Positions 1-9,027 of a DNA stretch of 62,230 bases are shown one piece after another. The notes beneath the pieces were generated by a model. The model had not been told where the DNA came from. It saw only the letters and a program-made list of their open reading frames with translations, and ran no database searches. Source of the stretch: an uncultured Cryomorphaceae bacterium. Lineage in GTDB: Bacteria > Bacteroidota > Bacteroidia > Flavobacteriales > Schleiferiaceae. The position numbers and the translations under genes were made by a program. The DNA lies in contig CAJWFD010000009.1 of assembly GCA_913031435.1 (NCBI GenBank), forward strand, positions 1-62,230, given 5' to 3'. Within the stretch, counting starts at the first letter, position 1. Each line of letters begins with the position of its first letter.

Positions 1-190
1 ACCAATATGTAAAGAACTTTTCTTTGTTTCCTATCTCTCGATTGGGACGGCGAATGTACGTACTTAAAACGTAACTCCAACAAACAATTTTTAAATTTTA
101 TCTCCTGTTTCTGCCGTCAAATAAAAGAGCGTGCTTCTCTCAAAGCGGGTGCAAATGTAATTAGCTTTTTTTCAATTTCAATGAGTGGTA
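1..190 (-). promoter_or_regulatory. Probable rRNA operon promoter and leader (reads out of the left edge)
   Basis: On the minus strand a Bacteroidota-type promoter is visible: TTG at 181-179, a 19-nt spacer, then TACATTTG at 159-152, followed by GCACCCGC. About 130 nt downstream the strand reads GTTCTTTACATATTGG (about 18-3), which resembles the boxA antitermination element seen just before 16S rRNA genes. No open frame of note lies here. The combination suggests a ribosomal RNA operon starting just beyond position 1. The 16S gene itself is not in the window, so this is an inference. Confidence 0.55.
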
Positions 191-228
191 CATTCTTTTT
201 TTTTGAGTTTTTTTCTCCCTATTGATAA

Positions 229-915
229 TCAAGGTGTTGACAATGAAACGGGAATCACTTTACCCTTCATAACCTGATGTGCTGTGGTCGCAAAGTTGAA
301 TATGTAAGGGCTCAAGTCCTTAGAAGTAACTTTTGCTTTATAACCAGGAAAGGCAGTTTTAAGCATTTCTGTTTGAACAGCACCGAGTGCAAGGCAGTTA
401 AATGACCATTGGGTTTCATGAAATTCGCACTGTAAACATTCCGTCAAAACCACAAGTGCTCCTTTCGAAGAGCTGTAAGAGGTTAGTCCTGGAAACTTAA
501 CCGATCCCTGTACACCGCCTATTGAGCTAATATTTATAATGTGAGCAGTAGGAGTGAATCGTTTCATTAATGCCTGGATTAGCAAGAATGGGCCAAAGAC
601 ATTAGTTTGATAGCTATACTCCAATTCCCTTTGGGTGATATCCTCAAATGCTTTATTTACAATGGTACCTGCATTATTAATGAGTACGTCCACGGGATAA
701 TCAGGAAGTAGTGCAGTGTCGCTATGAGTTACATCAAAAGCTACCAAGTACAATTGACCAGTATAAATAGCTTTAAGTTCAGCCAACGGCGCTATGTTTC
801 GAGTCAAAACAACGACATTCCAACCGTTAGATAAAAATTCCTCTGCGGTAGCTAAGCCAATGCCTCTTGAGGCGCCTGTAATCCATGCGAATTTTGAGTC
901 TTTGTGATGTGCCAT
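229..915 (-). CDS. SDR family NAD(P)-dependent oxidoreductase
   Basis: A 228-residue short-chain dehydrogenase/reductase of classical length. The nucleotide-binding motif TGASRGIG lies at residues 13-20, NNAG at 80-83, the active-site serine around 130-131 and the YxxxK pair at Tyr147/Lys151, so the catalytic set is complete. It should be a soluble NAD(P)H-dependent oxidoreductase. The substrate cannot be read from sequence. It sits downstream of the pyruvate dehydrogenase genes on the same strand but is separated from them by a terminator at 931-961, so it is probably transcribed on its own. Confidence 0.85.
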   Translation of the reverse strand: MAHHKDSKFAWITGASRGIGLATAEEFLSNGWNVVVLTRNIAPLAELKAIYTGQLYLVAFDVTHSDTALLPDYPVDVLINNAGTIVNKAFEDITQRELEYSYQTNVFGPFLLIQALMKRFTPTAHIINISSIGGVQGSVKFPGLTSYSSSKGALVVLTECLQCEFHETQWSFNCLALGAVQTEMLKTAFPGYKAKVTSKDLSPYIFNFATTAHQVMKGKVIPVSLSTP

Positions 916-930
916 ATAGTATAGGTATAA

Positions 931-961
931 AAAAACGGCCCAAACTTATAGTTTGGGCCGT
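931..961 (-). terminator. Rho-independent terminator after pdhC
   Basis: A 12-bp perfect stem (ACGGCCCAAACT at 935-946 paired with 950-961, loop 947-949) is followed on the minus strand by a run of Ts (plus-strand As at 931-935). It lies 26 nt past the pdhC stop codon and before the SDR start, so it closes the pdhA-pdhC transcript. Confidence 0.85.
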
Positions 962-986
962 CTAATATCGTGAGTAAATTTTTAGT

Positions 987-2246
987 TTATACCAACATTG
1001 TTACTGGATTCTCTAAGAAGCCTTTAACAGATTGTAGGAACGCAGCACCTGATGCGCCATCAATTACTCTATGATCGCAACTCAGTGTAACCTTCATGAC
1101 GTTGCCAGGAACAACTACACCATCTTTAACGACAGGTACTTGCTTGATACCTCCAACCGCCAAAATACCAGCGTCAGGAGGATTTACTATAGCCGTAAAC
1201 TCCTCGACACCAAACATTCCAAGATTAGAGATTGTAAACGTATTACCTTCCCAGTCTGAAGGCTGTAATTTCTTGTTCTTTGCCTTACCTGCCAAGTCTT
1301 TGACTTGCGCTGAAATTGAAGATAACGGCATTTGATCAGCATGACGCAATACAGGTACCAGTAAACCGTCCTCAACAGCAACTGCCACACCTATATGGAC
1401 ATGATCGTTTTGACGAATAAAGTCGCCCATCCAGGCAGAATTAATAACAGGGTGTTTCTTCAGTGCAAGTGCACAGGATTTCACCACTAAATCATTGAAG
1501 CTTATTTTCACCTCGCCTGAAACATTCATAGCTTTTCTGGCATCAATAGCATTATCCATATTGATATCCATAGTGATATAAAAATGGGGTGCTGAAAATT
1601 TGCTTTCACTTAAACGCTTGGCAATAATCTTACGCATTTGACTTATCGGAGTATCGGTATAGTTTTCTACTCCAGCAGGAGAGCTATGTTGAGCTGCCAT
1701 TCCTGGTTGAGGAGAAGTATGGAATGCTGGATTAAACGAATCAATATCACGTTTCACCACTCTTCCATGATCTCCAGAGCCTTTTACCATTGTAATATCT
1801 ACACCTCGTTCCGAAGCCAGTTTTCTGGCCAAGGGAGACGCTTTAAAAGAGTCATCAGCTGCCAAAACGGGTGATGGTATTGAAACAACTACTGGAGCAG
1901 TATTTACTGGAGCCGGAGCTGAAGGAGCTGGGCTTGTAGCAACTATCTTTTCCTCTATTATTTCTTCAGTATCTCCTGATTTGAGGGCTTCAATGTCCTC
2001 ACCTTCCTCGCCTAAGATAGCTAAAACGGTATCCACTGGAGCTGCCTCACCTTCATGAGTTCCTATGTAAAGAAGTTTACCTTCTTGACCAGGGAAAGCC
2101 TCGAATTCCATCGTGGCTTTGTCCGTTTCTATTTCGGCAAGTAAATCACCTTCGTTGACGCTGTCCCCTATTTGCTTGTGCCATTTTGCCACTACACCTT
2201 CAGTCATGGTGTCGGACAATCTCGGCATATTGATAACTGTAGCCAT
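987..2246 (-). CDS. pdhC: Pyruvate dehydrogenase E2, dihydrolipoyllysine acetyltransferase
   Basis: Acetyl-transferring core of the pyruvate dehydrogenase complex, passing acetyl groups from E1 to CoA through a lipoyl arm. The 419-residue protein has one N-terminal lipoyl domain (lipoylated Lys43 in ETDKATME), a proline/alanine-rich linker, a peripheral subunit-binding domain around 130-165 and a C-terminal catalytic domain with the DHRVIDG active-site motif. The frame is open further upstream, but translation from 2246 begins at MATVINMPRL, the usual E2 start, and avoids overlapping pdhA. It follows pdhA by 10 nt in one operon. E1-beta is not next to it, so pdhB must lie elsewhere; the E3 candidate is at 49464-50861. 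Confidence 0.95.
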   Translation of the reverse strand: MATVINMPRLSDTMTEGVVAKWHKQIGDSVNEGDLLAEIETDKATMEFEAFPGQEGKLLYIGTHEGEAAPVDTVLAILGEEGEDIEALKSGDTEEIIEEKIVATSPAPSAPAPVNTAPVVVSIPSPVLAADDSFKASPLARKLASERGVDITMVKGSGDHGRVVKRDIDSFNPAFHTSPQPGMAAQHSSPAGVENYTDTPISQMRKIIAKRLSESKFSAPHFYITMDINMDNAIDARKAMNVSGEVKISFNDLVVKSCALALKKHPVINSAWMGDFIRQNDHVHIGVAVAVEDGLLVPVLRHADQMPLSSISAQVKDLAGKAKNKKLQPSDWEGNTFTISNLGMFGVEEFTAIVNPPDAGILAVGGIKQVPVVKDGVVVPGNVMKVTLSCDHRVIDGASGAAFLQSVKGFLENPVTMLV

Positions 2247-2256
2247 GGATTCCTTT

Positions 2257-3252
2257 TTAGTCTTTGATAAATGGATAGTCCTCTTGAGCATAGACGCCCA
2301 TGTAAACTTCTGATGGATCTGGAAAATCACTCTTCTCTCCAAAATCGACACATTCTTTCACTAAATCTTTTACTCGTTGGTTTATTGCGTCAATTTCGTC
2401 CTGAGTAGCCCACTTCTCCTCCTTAATTTTGTTTAAACAAAGTGTGATAGGATCTTTTGCTTGGTATTCTGCTACCTCTACTTTTGATCTATATTTCTGA
2501 GGATCAGACATTGAATGTCCTTTGTATCTGTAGGTGCGTATTTCTAAGAGCGTTGGGCCTTCGCCACTTCTAGCGCGCTCCATAGCTTCATGAACTGCGT
2601 CATATACAGCTATTGGATCCATACCGTCTACTGCTCGGTTAGGCATGTCATAACCTTCTCCCAATTTGTGAATACTCGTATGATTTGCAGTACGTTCTAC
2701 CGAAGTACCCATGGCGTATCCGTTATTCTCAACAATGAATACTACAGGTATTTTCCAAAGCATAGCTAAATTAGCCGCTTCATGCCATGCTCCTTGACGA
2801 ATGGCACCGTCACCCATGTAAGTTAGGGTAACATTATTTTTTCCATTGTATTTATCTGCAAAAGCCAAACCCGCTCCAAGTGGGATCTGACCTCCAACGA
2901 TACCGTGACCGCCCCAAAAACCGTGCTTTGGTGAAAACATATGCATAGATCCCCCTTTGCCTCGAGAGGTACCGGTTACCTTACCCATGAGCTCGGCCAT
3001 AATTCTACGTGGATCCTCACCTAATGCCATAGGCTGAACGTGGTTGCGATAGGCAGTAATCATCTTATCTCCTTTCTCCATTGCAAAAGCAGAACCAGCT
3101 AGAATAGCCTCTTGTCCGTTATATAAATGTAGAAATCCTCGTATTTTTTGCTGAATATAAAGTGCAGCGGACATATCCTCGAATTTTCTCCAAAACAACA
3201 TGTCTTCATACCACTTCAAGTAAGTGGTCTTAGTAATGCGCTTTTTAGCCAT
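2257..3252 (-). CDS. pdhA: Pyruvate dehydrogenase E1 component subunit alpha
   Basis: Thiamine-diphosphate-dependent E1 alpha subunit, decarboxylating pyruvate together with the beta subunit. The 331-residue protein carries the ThDP motif GDGA (147-150) ending at ENN (175-177), YRNH at 68-71 and the phosphorylation-loop-like YRYKGHSMSDP near 243. Its length fits separate alpha/beta E1 enzymes. It is the first gene of a two-gene operon with pdhC and has a clear upstream promoter (3275-3305). Confidence 0.95.
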   Translation of the reverse strand: MAKKRITKTTYLKWYEDMLFWRKFEDMSAALYIQQKIRGFLHLYNGQEAILAGSAFAMEKGDKMITAYRNHVQPMALGEDPRRIMAELMGKVTGTSRGKGGSMHMFSPKHGFWGGHGIVGGQIPLGAGLAFADKYNGKNNVTLTYMGDGAIRQGAWHEAANLAMLWKIPVVFIVENNGYAMGTSVERTANHTSIHKLGEGYDMPNRAVDGMDPIAVYDAVHEAMERARSGEGPTLLEIRTYRYKGHSMSDPQKYRSKVEVAEYQAKDPITLCLNKIKEEKWATQDEIDAINQRVKDLVKECVDFGEKSDFPDPSEVYMGVYAQEDYPFIKD

Positions 3253-3274
3253 TGATCAGATGTATTTAGTGCGA

Positions 3275-3305
3275 CAAAAATAACGTAAAACACCACTTAG
3301 CAAAA
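3275..3305 (-). promoter_or_regulatory. Bacteroidota-type promoter of pdhA-pdhC
   Basis: The minus strand reads TTTTG (3305-3301), an 18-nt spacer, then TATTTTTG (3282-3275). This matches the Bacteroidota -33/-7 consensus (TTTG, about 19 nt, TAnnTTTG). It lies about 23 nt upstream of the pdhA start codon. Confidence 0.7.
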
Positions 3306-3354
3306 TAAGATGGCCGATTTAGTTTTAGAAGAACGATTAGGTTACCTAAAAGTT

Positions 3355-4521
3355 CTACTGGGCAAGAAATCCGTCGATATTAAATCTCATCGAGAATCTC
3401 AATGTGTTCTCCAAAGGTGATCGTGTCGTAGGACTGGCGGGGATTAGATAGGCCATATCTATTGTAAATACGTTATATACCAAACCAAATCCTAGCGTGA
3501 TGTACTGACGATTTCCCTTTAATTTATGCTCATTTAAAAATCCGGTTCTAGCAAAAAGGAAGTCGTTGTACATGTATTCCGCTCCAAAATTGTATATATT
3601 TTCCTGAAGCAACTCTGAAAAACCGCCAGGTTTTGAGCCCGTGTTAAAACTCTCAATAGCCCCCATTAGTGGGGTGATATCGTCTGAGTCTATACCTGCT
3701 ATTATTTCGCCATTAGTCCCTAAAACAGGAGGCGTAGGTACTAGTAATCTGTTGATGTCTAAGTATACCGACAACTTATTATAATCGTCTATTTCCAAGT
3801 GATAACCACCTCCTAAACGAAGGTTTGTGGGGAGGAAATCAGAATTTCCACTCTCTGAATAGGCGATTTTAGCACCAAGATTTGTCATTGCAATACCCGC
3901 GCTAAATGCTTGACGACGACCATTCTTTATATTTGCATAGTCACCTTGGTAGTAAAAACCTAGATCCGCAGCTCCACTTTGCCCCGGCTTCGTCTGTAAT
4001 CCTTGTACAACTTGTCCCTGAGCAATGTCTGAATAAATCCATCTTAGGGCAGTTCCTGCGCTCCAATGGTCACTCAACTTTAAGGCATAAGCTACGTCTA
4101 AATAGAACTCATAAGGATTGAATGTACCCAAGCTATTTCCCCCTTCATCAGTAAAGTTGATTTCTCCTAAAGAGAAATAACGTAATGAAGTTGATATACC
4201 TTGACGATCACTTAAAGCTTTCGTGTAGTTCACGTAAGCAAGGTCAATATCCGGCACTAATCTTGACATCCAAGGAGTGTAAGACAATGACATACTCGCT
4301 TCTTTATTCTCTAAAAAAGCCAATTTAGCCGGGTTCCAAGCGCTAGAGTTACCGTCAGGTGTTGTGGCAACCCCGACATCCCCCATAGCACCAGCTCGCG
4401 AATCCGGTGAGACTAAAAGAATGGGTACCGCCGTAGTAACGACGTTGTATTTTAAATTATCCTGAGCCATTGTTGGTAGTGTAAAAACTACAGTCAGAAT
4501 AAGGAGTGTTATTTTTTTCAT
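3355..4521 (-). CDS. porV: Type IX secretion outer membrane protein PorV (LptO)
   Basis: A 388-residue outer-membrane beta-barrel protein with an N-terminal signal peptide ending at TMAQ. In the T9SS, PorV shuttles cargo from the translocon to the PorU sortase. The N-terminal SPDSRAGAMGDVGVATTPD stretch is typical of the PorV family, and the rest shows alternating barrel strands ending in FSMRFNIDGFLAQ. The start at 4521 (MKKITLL) is preferred over an in-frame ATG six codons upstream because it puts the signal peptide at the N terminus. It follows porU by 27 nt, the arrangement known from other Flavobacteria. Confidence 0.93.
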   Translation of the reverse strand: MKKITLLILTVVFTLPTMAQDNLKYNVVTTAVPILLVSPDSRAGAMGDVGVATTPDGNSSAWNPAKLAFLENKEASMSLSYTPWMSRLVPDIDLAYVNYTKALSDRQGISTSLRYFSLGEINFTDEGGNSLGTFNPYEFYLDVAYALKLSDHWSAGTALRWIYSDIAQGQVVQGLQTKPGQSGAADLGFYYQGDYANIKNGRRQAFSAGIAMTNLGAKIAYSESGNSDFLPTNLRLGGGYHLEIDDYNKLSVYLDINRLLVPTPPVLGTNGEIIAGIDSDDITPLMGAIESFNTGSKPGGFSELLQENIYNFGAEYMYNDFLFARTGFLNEHKLKGNRQYITLGFGLVYNVFTIDMAYLIPASPTTRSPLENTLRFSMRFNIDGFLAQ

Positions 4522-4548
4522 AGGTGTTTGACTAGTCACAGCGCAAGT

Positions 4549-7500
4549 TTAACGTATAAATATGAGCTTTTCTTGTATTGAGGTAGATTTTCTATCCTCA
4601 TTTCTTTTCCAAGTAGCTCTAGCATAATAAAATCCAGTAGTAAGTTTCCCCGAGGGAATATCACTTATTTTAAAAACGGGCAAGGGAGTTTCCGATGCTT
4701 GTAGGGTCATTTGTTCACTCCAGCTCCATATGGTTTGACCTTGGTTATTGACAATGTCAAGGCTCAGAATACCCGTTTCAGACTGCTGGTTGTGGTTTAA
4801 ATTAAAACGAACTTCAGTTGTAAATGGATTGGGGTAAGCCAACAAGTGATTAAGAATTGGCTCATCATGATCTAAAACAATAAAGGACAAGCTGTCGTAT
4901 CCCCATTGATTTAACACATCCCATGCTCTCAACTCCAGCAAATGCCTTCCAACCGCTATGTCATAAAATGGATACGCAAGGGTTCCTGACGTGAAATCAT
5001 CCAGGTCACTGAGGTAAAAATCATTTGCGCTAATCGACTCGCCATCTAAGGTTAAGCTGATGTTATGGCCTATTCCAAGACCGACTGCATTGATGCCGCT
5101 TTCATCCGAAAGCTTGCCAATTGCGATCGGGTTGGGTCCTGAAATCGATCCACTTTTAAATAACGTATCGTTTATAAATAGACGTACTTCTGGGCCTTCA
5201 TTATCCGTTACTATGCCGTCATATATCCCACCTATAAGTAGGCTTGCATCACCCCCCCATGCATCTCTGCTCGCATCGGATGCGTATGAAGATACTTTTG
5301 GTGACCCAACACTTAAATTAATATCCAAGGGAACCCTGAATGTTAATTCGAATGAGCCATTCTTAACAGAGGCAATTCCTCTAAAAATAGCATTCGTCTG
5401 GGTGGTGAAATTAAATGATGTACCTGAACCATCATTCACTTGCGTCGATTGAGGCTGTGACTTATCATAAAAGTTGAGCCAAACATTTCCATTAAAATCA
5501 TTGATCAAGCCTGGGTTCACCGTCTCAGAAATATATCCATGTACATGAACCCATGACAATGCGTTTAGCGTATCATTAAACTCCGTCCAAAGCTGTCCAT
5601 TAATGCTGTCCATGACCACTGCTAGTTCAGGGCGAGCAAGCGGTATAGCGGGATCTCCTATGAGTGAAAACTTGATTTTATCTCCACTAATGTTGTTGTT
5701 CTTGGTCGTTCTAATTACGTCACCCAATCTTGGACTTTCCAGAGACATCATTTGTTGATTGAGCAATCTGTTTATATCGTAAGTACTGTTTGTTGCGAAG
5801 ACGCTCCTAGTTGTTGAGAATAGCGCTATTGCGCCACCTATTGGGTTAAGTAATAATTGCTCTCCAGCGCTAACACGATTGGGATCGTCAAAACGTGTGA
5901 ACTCGCAAGTGATCGTAGTAAACACCGGCATATTGATCGAATTGGTCCAATTCTGGATATCTTCTAATTGTAGAATGCGCTCAGTCGCCCAACCCACTTC
6001 ACCTCCATGTCCGATATAAGAGACTAAAAGTGCGCCGTCTTCTACCTCTCTAAACAATTTTTCTCTGGCGGTCGGATATCGCTGAGAACCAGGCTTTGCC
6101 TCTTGCTGGTACGCATCAGCATAAATCTTTATTAGGCTTAATTCTGGACGGGTTGTATCTAGTCGTTTGGCCAAGGCATCTTGCACCACGGCAAACTCCT
6201 TTTCCCAGGCATGATCCGCATCATCGGCAACAAGAATTGCTTTACTTCTCCAGGGGCCAAGTCTATTTTGAGCGAACAAGTAGCGATCAATTTTATCCAC
6301 CATTTCAGTAGATTCCAATATTGTTTTAACAGGAATTCTACCAATGCCAAGGTCCAGATCTTCTGCAAACCAATTAACACCCTCTCCTTCATCTAGATAA
6401 CCGAAATAGTCATCAGTTATATACGAGGAATACAAGCTGAAACTGCCATAACTTTCAAAAGTTGGTACTAGATTTGATCTATTTGGCAACTTATCCTTGT
6501 AATCGAAAGAAGCATCACCAAAAAGGGTTAAATACCTCAAATCTGGAGCATACATTGACTTCAAGTCAAAAATAAATTTACGAATAGCGGCAATATCAGG
6601 AGTGCCACAATTTATTATTGCGTAGATATTCTCCAGACTAATCGCCTTGGTCTGTAGTCCCGAATTTTCATGAATACTGGCCAAGCGATTCGCTTGAAAC
6701 ATAAGAGAATCAGGTGCGATGATTAAATTTGCGATACCGTTGTAATAAGGCATTTGATTTAATTCAGACGTGCGCTCAAACTCGGGTAAATAAGCATCAC
6801 CAATCGCACAGAGGACATATTCACGTTGGAGATCTTCTGACGATTCCCAGGAAACGACTCCAGCTGTATTAACCGATGATATTTCTGTAACTTCCTTTTT
6901 ATTAGTCACTTCGAAAACAAGAGGTTGGCTGTCTGTATAGGAAACCTTTATTAAGGAAACGTTTCCTGCTCCGCGTGAGAAGTTTTGAAATCGCTTTTGG
7001 GCTCGATCATTATACTGGTATTGATTACTCGTCCTGTAGTTAACAATGAGCTTGTCAAGCCACATTGCTGCACCGGCATTACCAGCCTTATCGAAGGACA
7101 GACTCACCTGTGCGTTTGCACTGGTCTGGAACAACGAGGACTTAAGTGTCTTTTCCGTGACGTAATGTGAAACCGATGACGTGCCCACAGCAGGAAACAA
7201 GACAGATCCAGCTCCAACGATAGATAATGATGTGTTTGACGTAGACGCTCTGGCTACCGCTGAAACTTCGATTTCTAATGGTACACCAGTCTTCGGCACA
7301 AAGGGTAAAGTGTAAGTCCTTAACGTAGTAAAGTCATACAAATCACCGAACCATCTTCTACCCGTGCTCACTAAATTAACAACAGCGGTGTCATAAACCC
7401 AGATTTGCGCTGATTCATTAATTTCTCTCGTCGCGGACATACCTTGATGCAGATACGGGGACATCTTATTGTCATACAAATGGGACAACGTAGCAGTTAC

Positions 7501-7896
7501 GATGAAGTATTCTCGTTCAGAGTATGGATGTGCTTGATACGAGTAAGTGCTGTCCAATAACTCGATTTCAAAGGGAGTGTTTAAATAAAACAGCACCTTT
7601 GAATCCATATCCAAGAGCCCATCAGCATCAATTATTTTGAGGCTGACTAGAGAGACCGTCGACGCTGAAGTAGAGTTAGTACTCGAAAGTGCTCCGTCAG
7701 TTTGATTCCATAAGACCAACCTCGAAAGTGAGTCGCCAGCGTTAAGAATTCCTTTAGCCATCAATTCAGAACCACTTAATTGATGCATCCCTGATTTTGA
7801 GGTTGAATACAACGCATATTCGCCTAGCCCCCAATCCATTTGCGCATGGAGGATGGTGGAAAGCAGAAGGAGACATGCCGTAATGTAGTTCTTCAT
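4549..7896 (-). CDS. porU: Type IX secretion system sortase PorU
   Basis: A 1115-residue gingipain-family (C25) cysteine peptidase that removes C-terminal sorting domains from T9SS cargo and attaches the cargo to the cell surface. A signal peptide (LLLLSTILHA) precedes a long beta-rich region. The catalytic domain shows His in YIGHGGE (about residue 630) and Cys in TITCEF (about 662), then RFDDP and SAGEQLLLNP. The C terminus carries its own sorting-like domain beginning at LAYPNPF. It is first in a porU-porV operon and is divergent from porP/sprF, with a -7 box at 7903-7910. Confidence 0.95.
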   Translation of the reverse strand: MKNYITACLLLLSTILHAQMDWGLGEYALYSTSKSGMHQLSGSELMAKGILNAGDSLSRLVLWNQTDGALSSTNSTSASTVSLVSLKIIDADGLLDMDSKVLFYLNTPFEIELLDSTYSYQAHPYSEREYFIVTATLSHLYDNKMSPYLHQGMSATREINESAQIWVYDTAVVNLVSTGRRWFGDLYDFTTLRTYTLPFVPKTGVPLEIEVSAVARASTSNTSLSIVGAGSVLFPAVGTSSVSHYVTEKTLKSSLFQTSANAQVSLSFDKAGNAGAAMWLDKLIVNYRTSNQYQYNDRAQKRFQNFSRGAGNVSLIKVSYTDSQPLVFEVTNKKEVTEISSVNTAGVVSWESSEDLQREYVLCAIGDAYLPEFERTSELNQMPYYNGIANLIIAPDSLMFQANRLASIHENSGLQTKAISLENIYAIINCGTPDIAAIRKFIFDLKSMYAPDLRYLTLFGDASFDYKDKLPNRSNLVPTFESYGSFSLYSSYITDDYFGYLDEGEGVNWFAEDLDLGIGRIPVKTILESTEMVDKIDRYLFAQNRLGPWRSKAILVADDADHAWEKEFAVVQDALAKRLDTTRPELSLIKIYADAYQQEAKPGSQRYPTAREKLFREVEDGALLVSYIGHGGEVGWATERILQLEDIQNWTNSINMPVFTTITCEFTRFDDPNRVSAGEQLLLNPIGGAIALFSTTRSVFATNSTYDINRLLNQQMMSLESPRLGDVIRTTKNNNISGDKIKFSLIGDPAIPLARPELAVVMDSINGQLWTEFNDTLNALSWVHVHGYISETVNPGLINDFNGNVWLNFYDKSQPQSTQVNDGSGTSFNFTTQTNAIFRGIASVKNGSFELTFRVPLDINLSVGSPKVSSYASDASRDAWGGDASLLIGGIYDGIVTDNEGPEVRLFINDTLFKSGSISGPNPIAIGKLSDESGINAVGLGIGHNISLTLDGESISANDFYLSDLDDFTSGTLAYPFYDIAVGRHLLELRAWDVLNQWGYDSLSFIVLDHDEPILNHLLAYPNPFTTEVRFNLNHNQQSETGILSLDIVNNQGQTIWSWSEQMTLQASETPLPVFKISDIPSGKLTTGFYYARATWKRNEDRKSTSIQEKLIFIR

Positions 7897-7902
7897 GAAT
7901 AC

Positions 7903-7910
7903 AAATTTAT
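7903..7910 (-). promoter_or_regulatory. -7 box upstream of porU
   Basis: The minus strand reads TAAATTTG, a perfect TAnnTTTG -7 element, 6 nt before the porU start codon. This would give a very short leader or a leaderless mRNA. A TTTTG lies 14 nt upstream, closer than the usual spacing, so the -33 element is uncertain. Confidence 0.5.
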
Positions 7911-8020
7911 ACTACTTTGATAACAAAACATGATGTATAAACGTTTAAACACAACGAGAATTCAGGCAACAATCGTACTTTTTTTCCTTATACTTGTTGC
8001 TTGAAAACACATGTAAATCA

Positions 8021-9007
8021 ATGAATGCATTGAAAACGCGCACGTTATCGCTAATTATTGGATTGACTATCAGCACTTTAAGTGTTGCACAGGATGCTCA
8101 TTTCAGTCAGTATTATGCGAACCCTATTTATCTAAATCCAGCCTTTGCAGGCCTGGAAAGATGTCCTACGGTGCACTCTAACTACAGAAATCAATATCCT
8201 GAACTAGGTGTATATCAAACTTATTCCGCCTCATACGATCAATATGTAGATAAGTTGAACGGTGGAGTAGCTATCATGGCGCTTAAAGATGATGCTGGTA
8301 ATGGAGCATTGAACCTGACAGAGGTAAGTGCTATCTACAGTTATCATTTAGAGGTTAACAGAAATTTTAACTTGTTGACTGGGTTTCAAGCTACTTTCCG
8401 ACAGAGAAGTTTAGACTGGGGGCAGTTCACTTTCCCAGATATGATTGATCCGTTTTACGGGTTTGTACTACCTACTAATGAAGTAGCACCCGGAAATAAC
8501 TTCAACAATCATCTTGATCTTAGTTTCGGTATGTTAGGCTTTACAGACCGCTGGTACATTGGAGTTGTGGGTCATCACCTCACAGAACCTAATGAGGCTT
8601 TTTTAAGTCAAAGTCGTCTTCCATTGAAATTAACCGCACATGCCGGAGCGAACATCCCTATCGGCAGAAAAAGATTACACAACAGTTTACAATCTTACAT
8701 CGTTCCTAACGTTGTATACCAACAACAAGGTTCAGCCTCTCAGTTAACTGCTGGAGTGAGCTTTGCAAGAGGTCCGTTAGCTGGTGGATTAGCATTGCGT
8801 CAAGGTTCTTTCAACCCAGATGCGATTATTTTCATCCTCGGAATTACGCCACCTGATTTACCATGGACCTTTGGGTACAGTTATGATTACACCATAAGCG
8901 ACTTAACAAATACGCTCGGGGGGTCTCATGAAGTAAGCCTTGGCTACAAGTTCCCTTGTAGAACACGATCAAGTAAGCTGAAGCCTCTTAAATGTCCAAA
9001 ATTCTAA
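8021..9007 (+). CDS. PorP/SprF family type IX secretion membrane protein
   Basis: A 328-residue outer-membrane protein with a signal peptide and the family signature right after cleavage: AQDAHFSQYYANPIYLNPAF. PorP/SprF proteins are beta-barrels needed for T9SS function or for secreting specific partners. The start at 8021 gives a normal signal peptide; upstream in-frame codons are not ATG. It is 20 nt upstream of gldJ on the same strand and divergent from porU. It may be a core subunit here rather than a cargo-linked paralogue, but sequence alone does not decide this. Confidence 0.9.
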   Translation: MNALKTRTLSLIIGLTISTLSVAQDAHFSQYYANPIYLNPAFAGLERCPTVHSNYRNQYPELGVYQTYSASYDQYVDKLNGGVAIMALKDDAGNGALNLTEVSAIYSYHLEVNRNFNLLTGFQATFRQRSLDWGQFTFPDMIDPFYGFVLPTNEVAPGNNFNNHLDLSFGMLGFTDRWYIGVVGHHLTEPNEAFLSQSRLPLKLTAHAGANIPIGRKRLHNSLQSYIVPNVVYQQQGSASQLTAGVSFARGPLAGGLALRQGSFNPDAIIFILGITPPDLPWTFGYSYDYTISDLTNTLGGSHEVSLGYKFPCRTRSSKLKPLKCPKF

Positions 9008-9027
9008 TTACCAAATAACGTTAGTTC

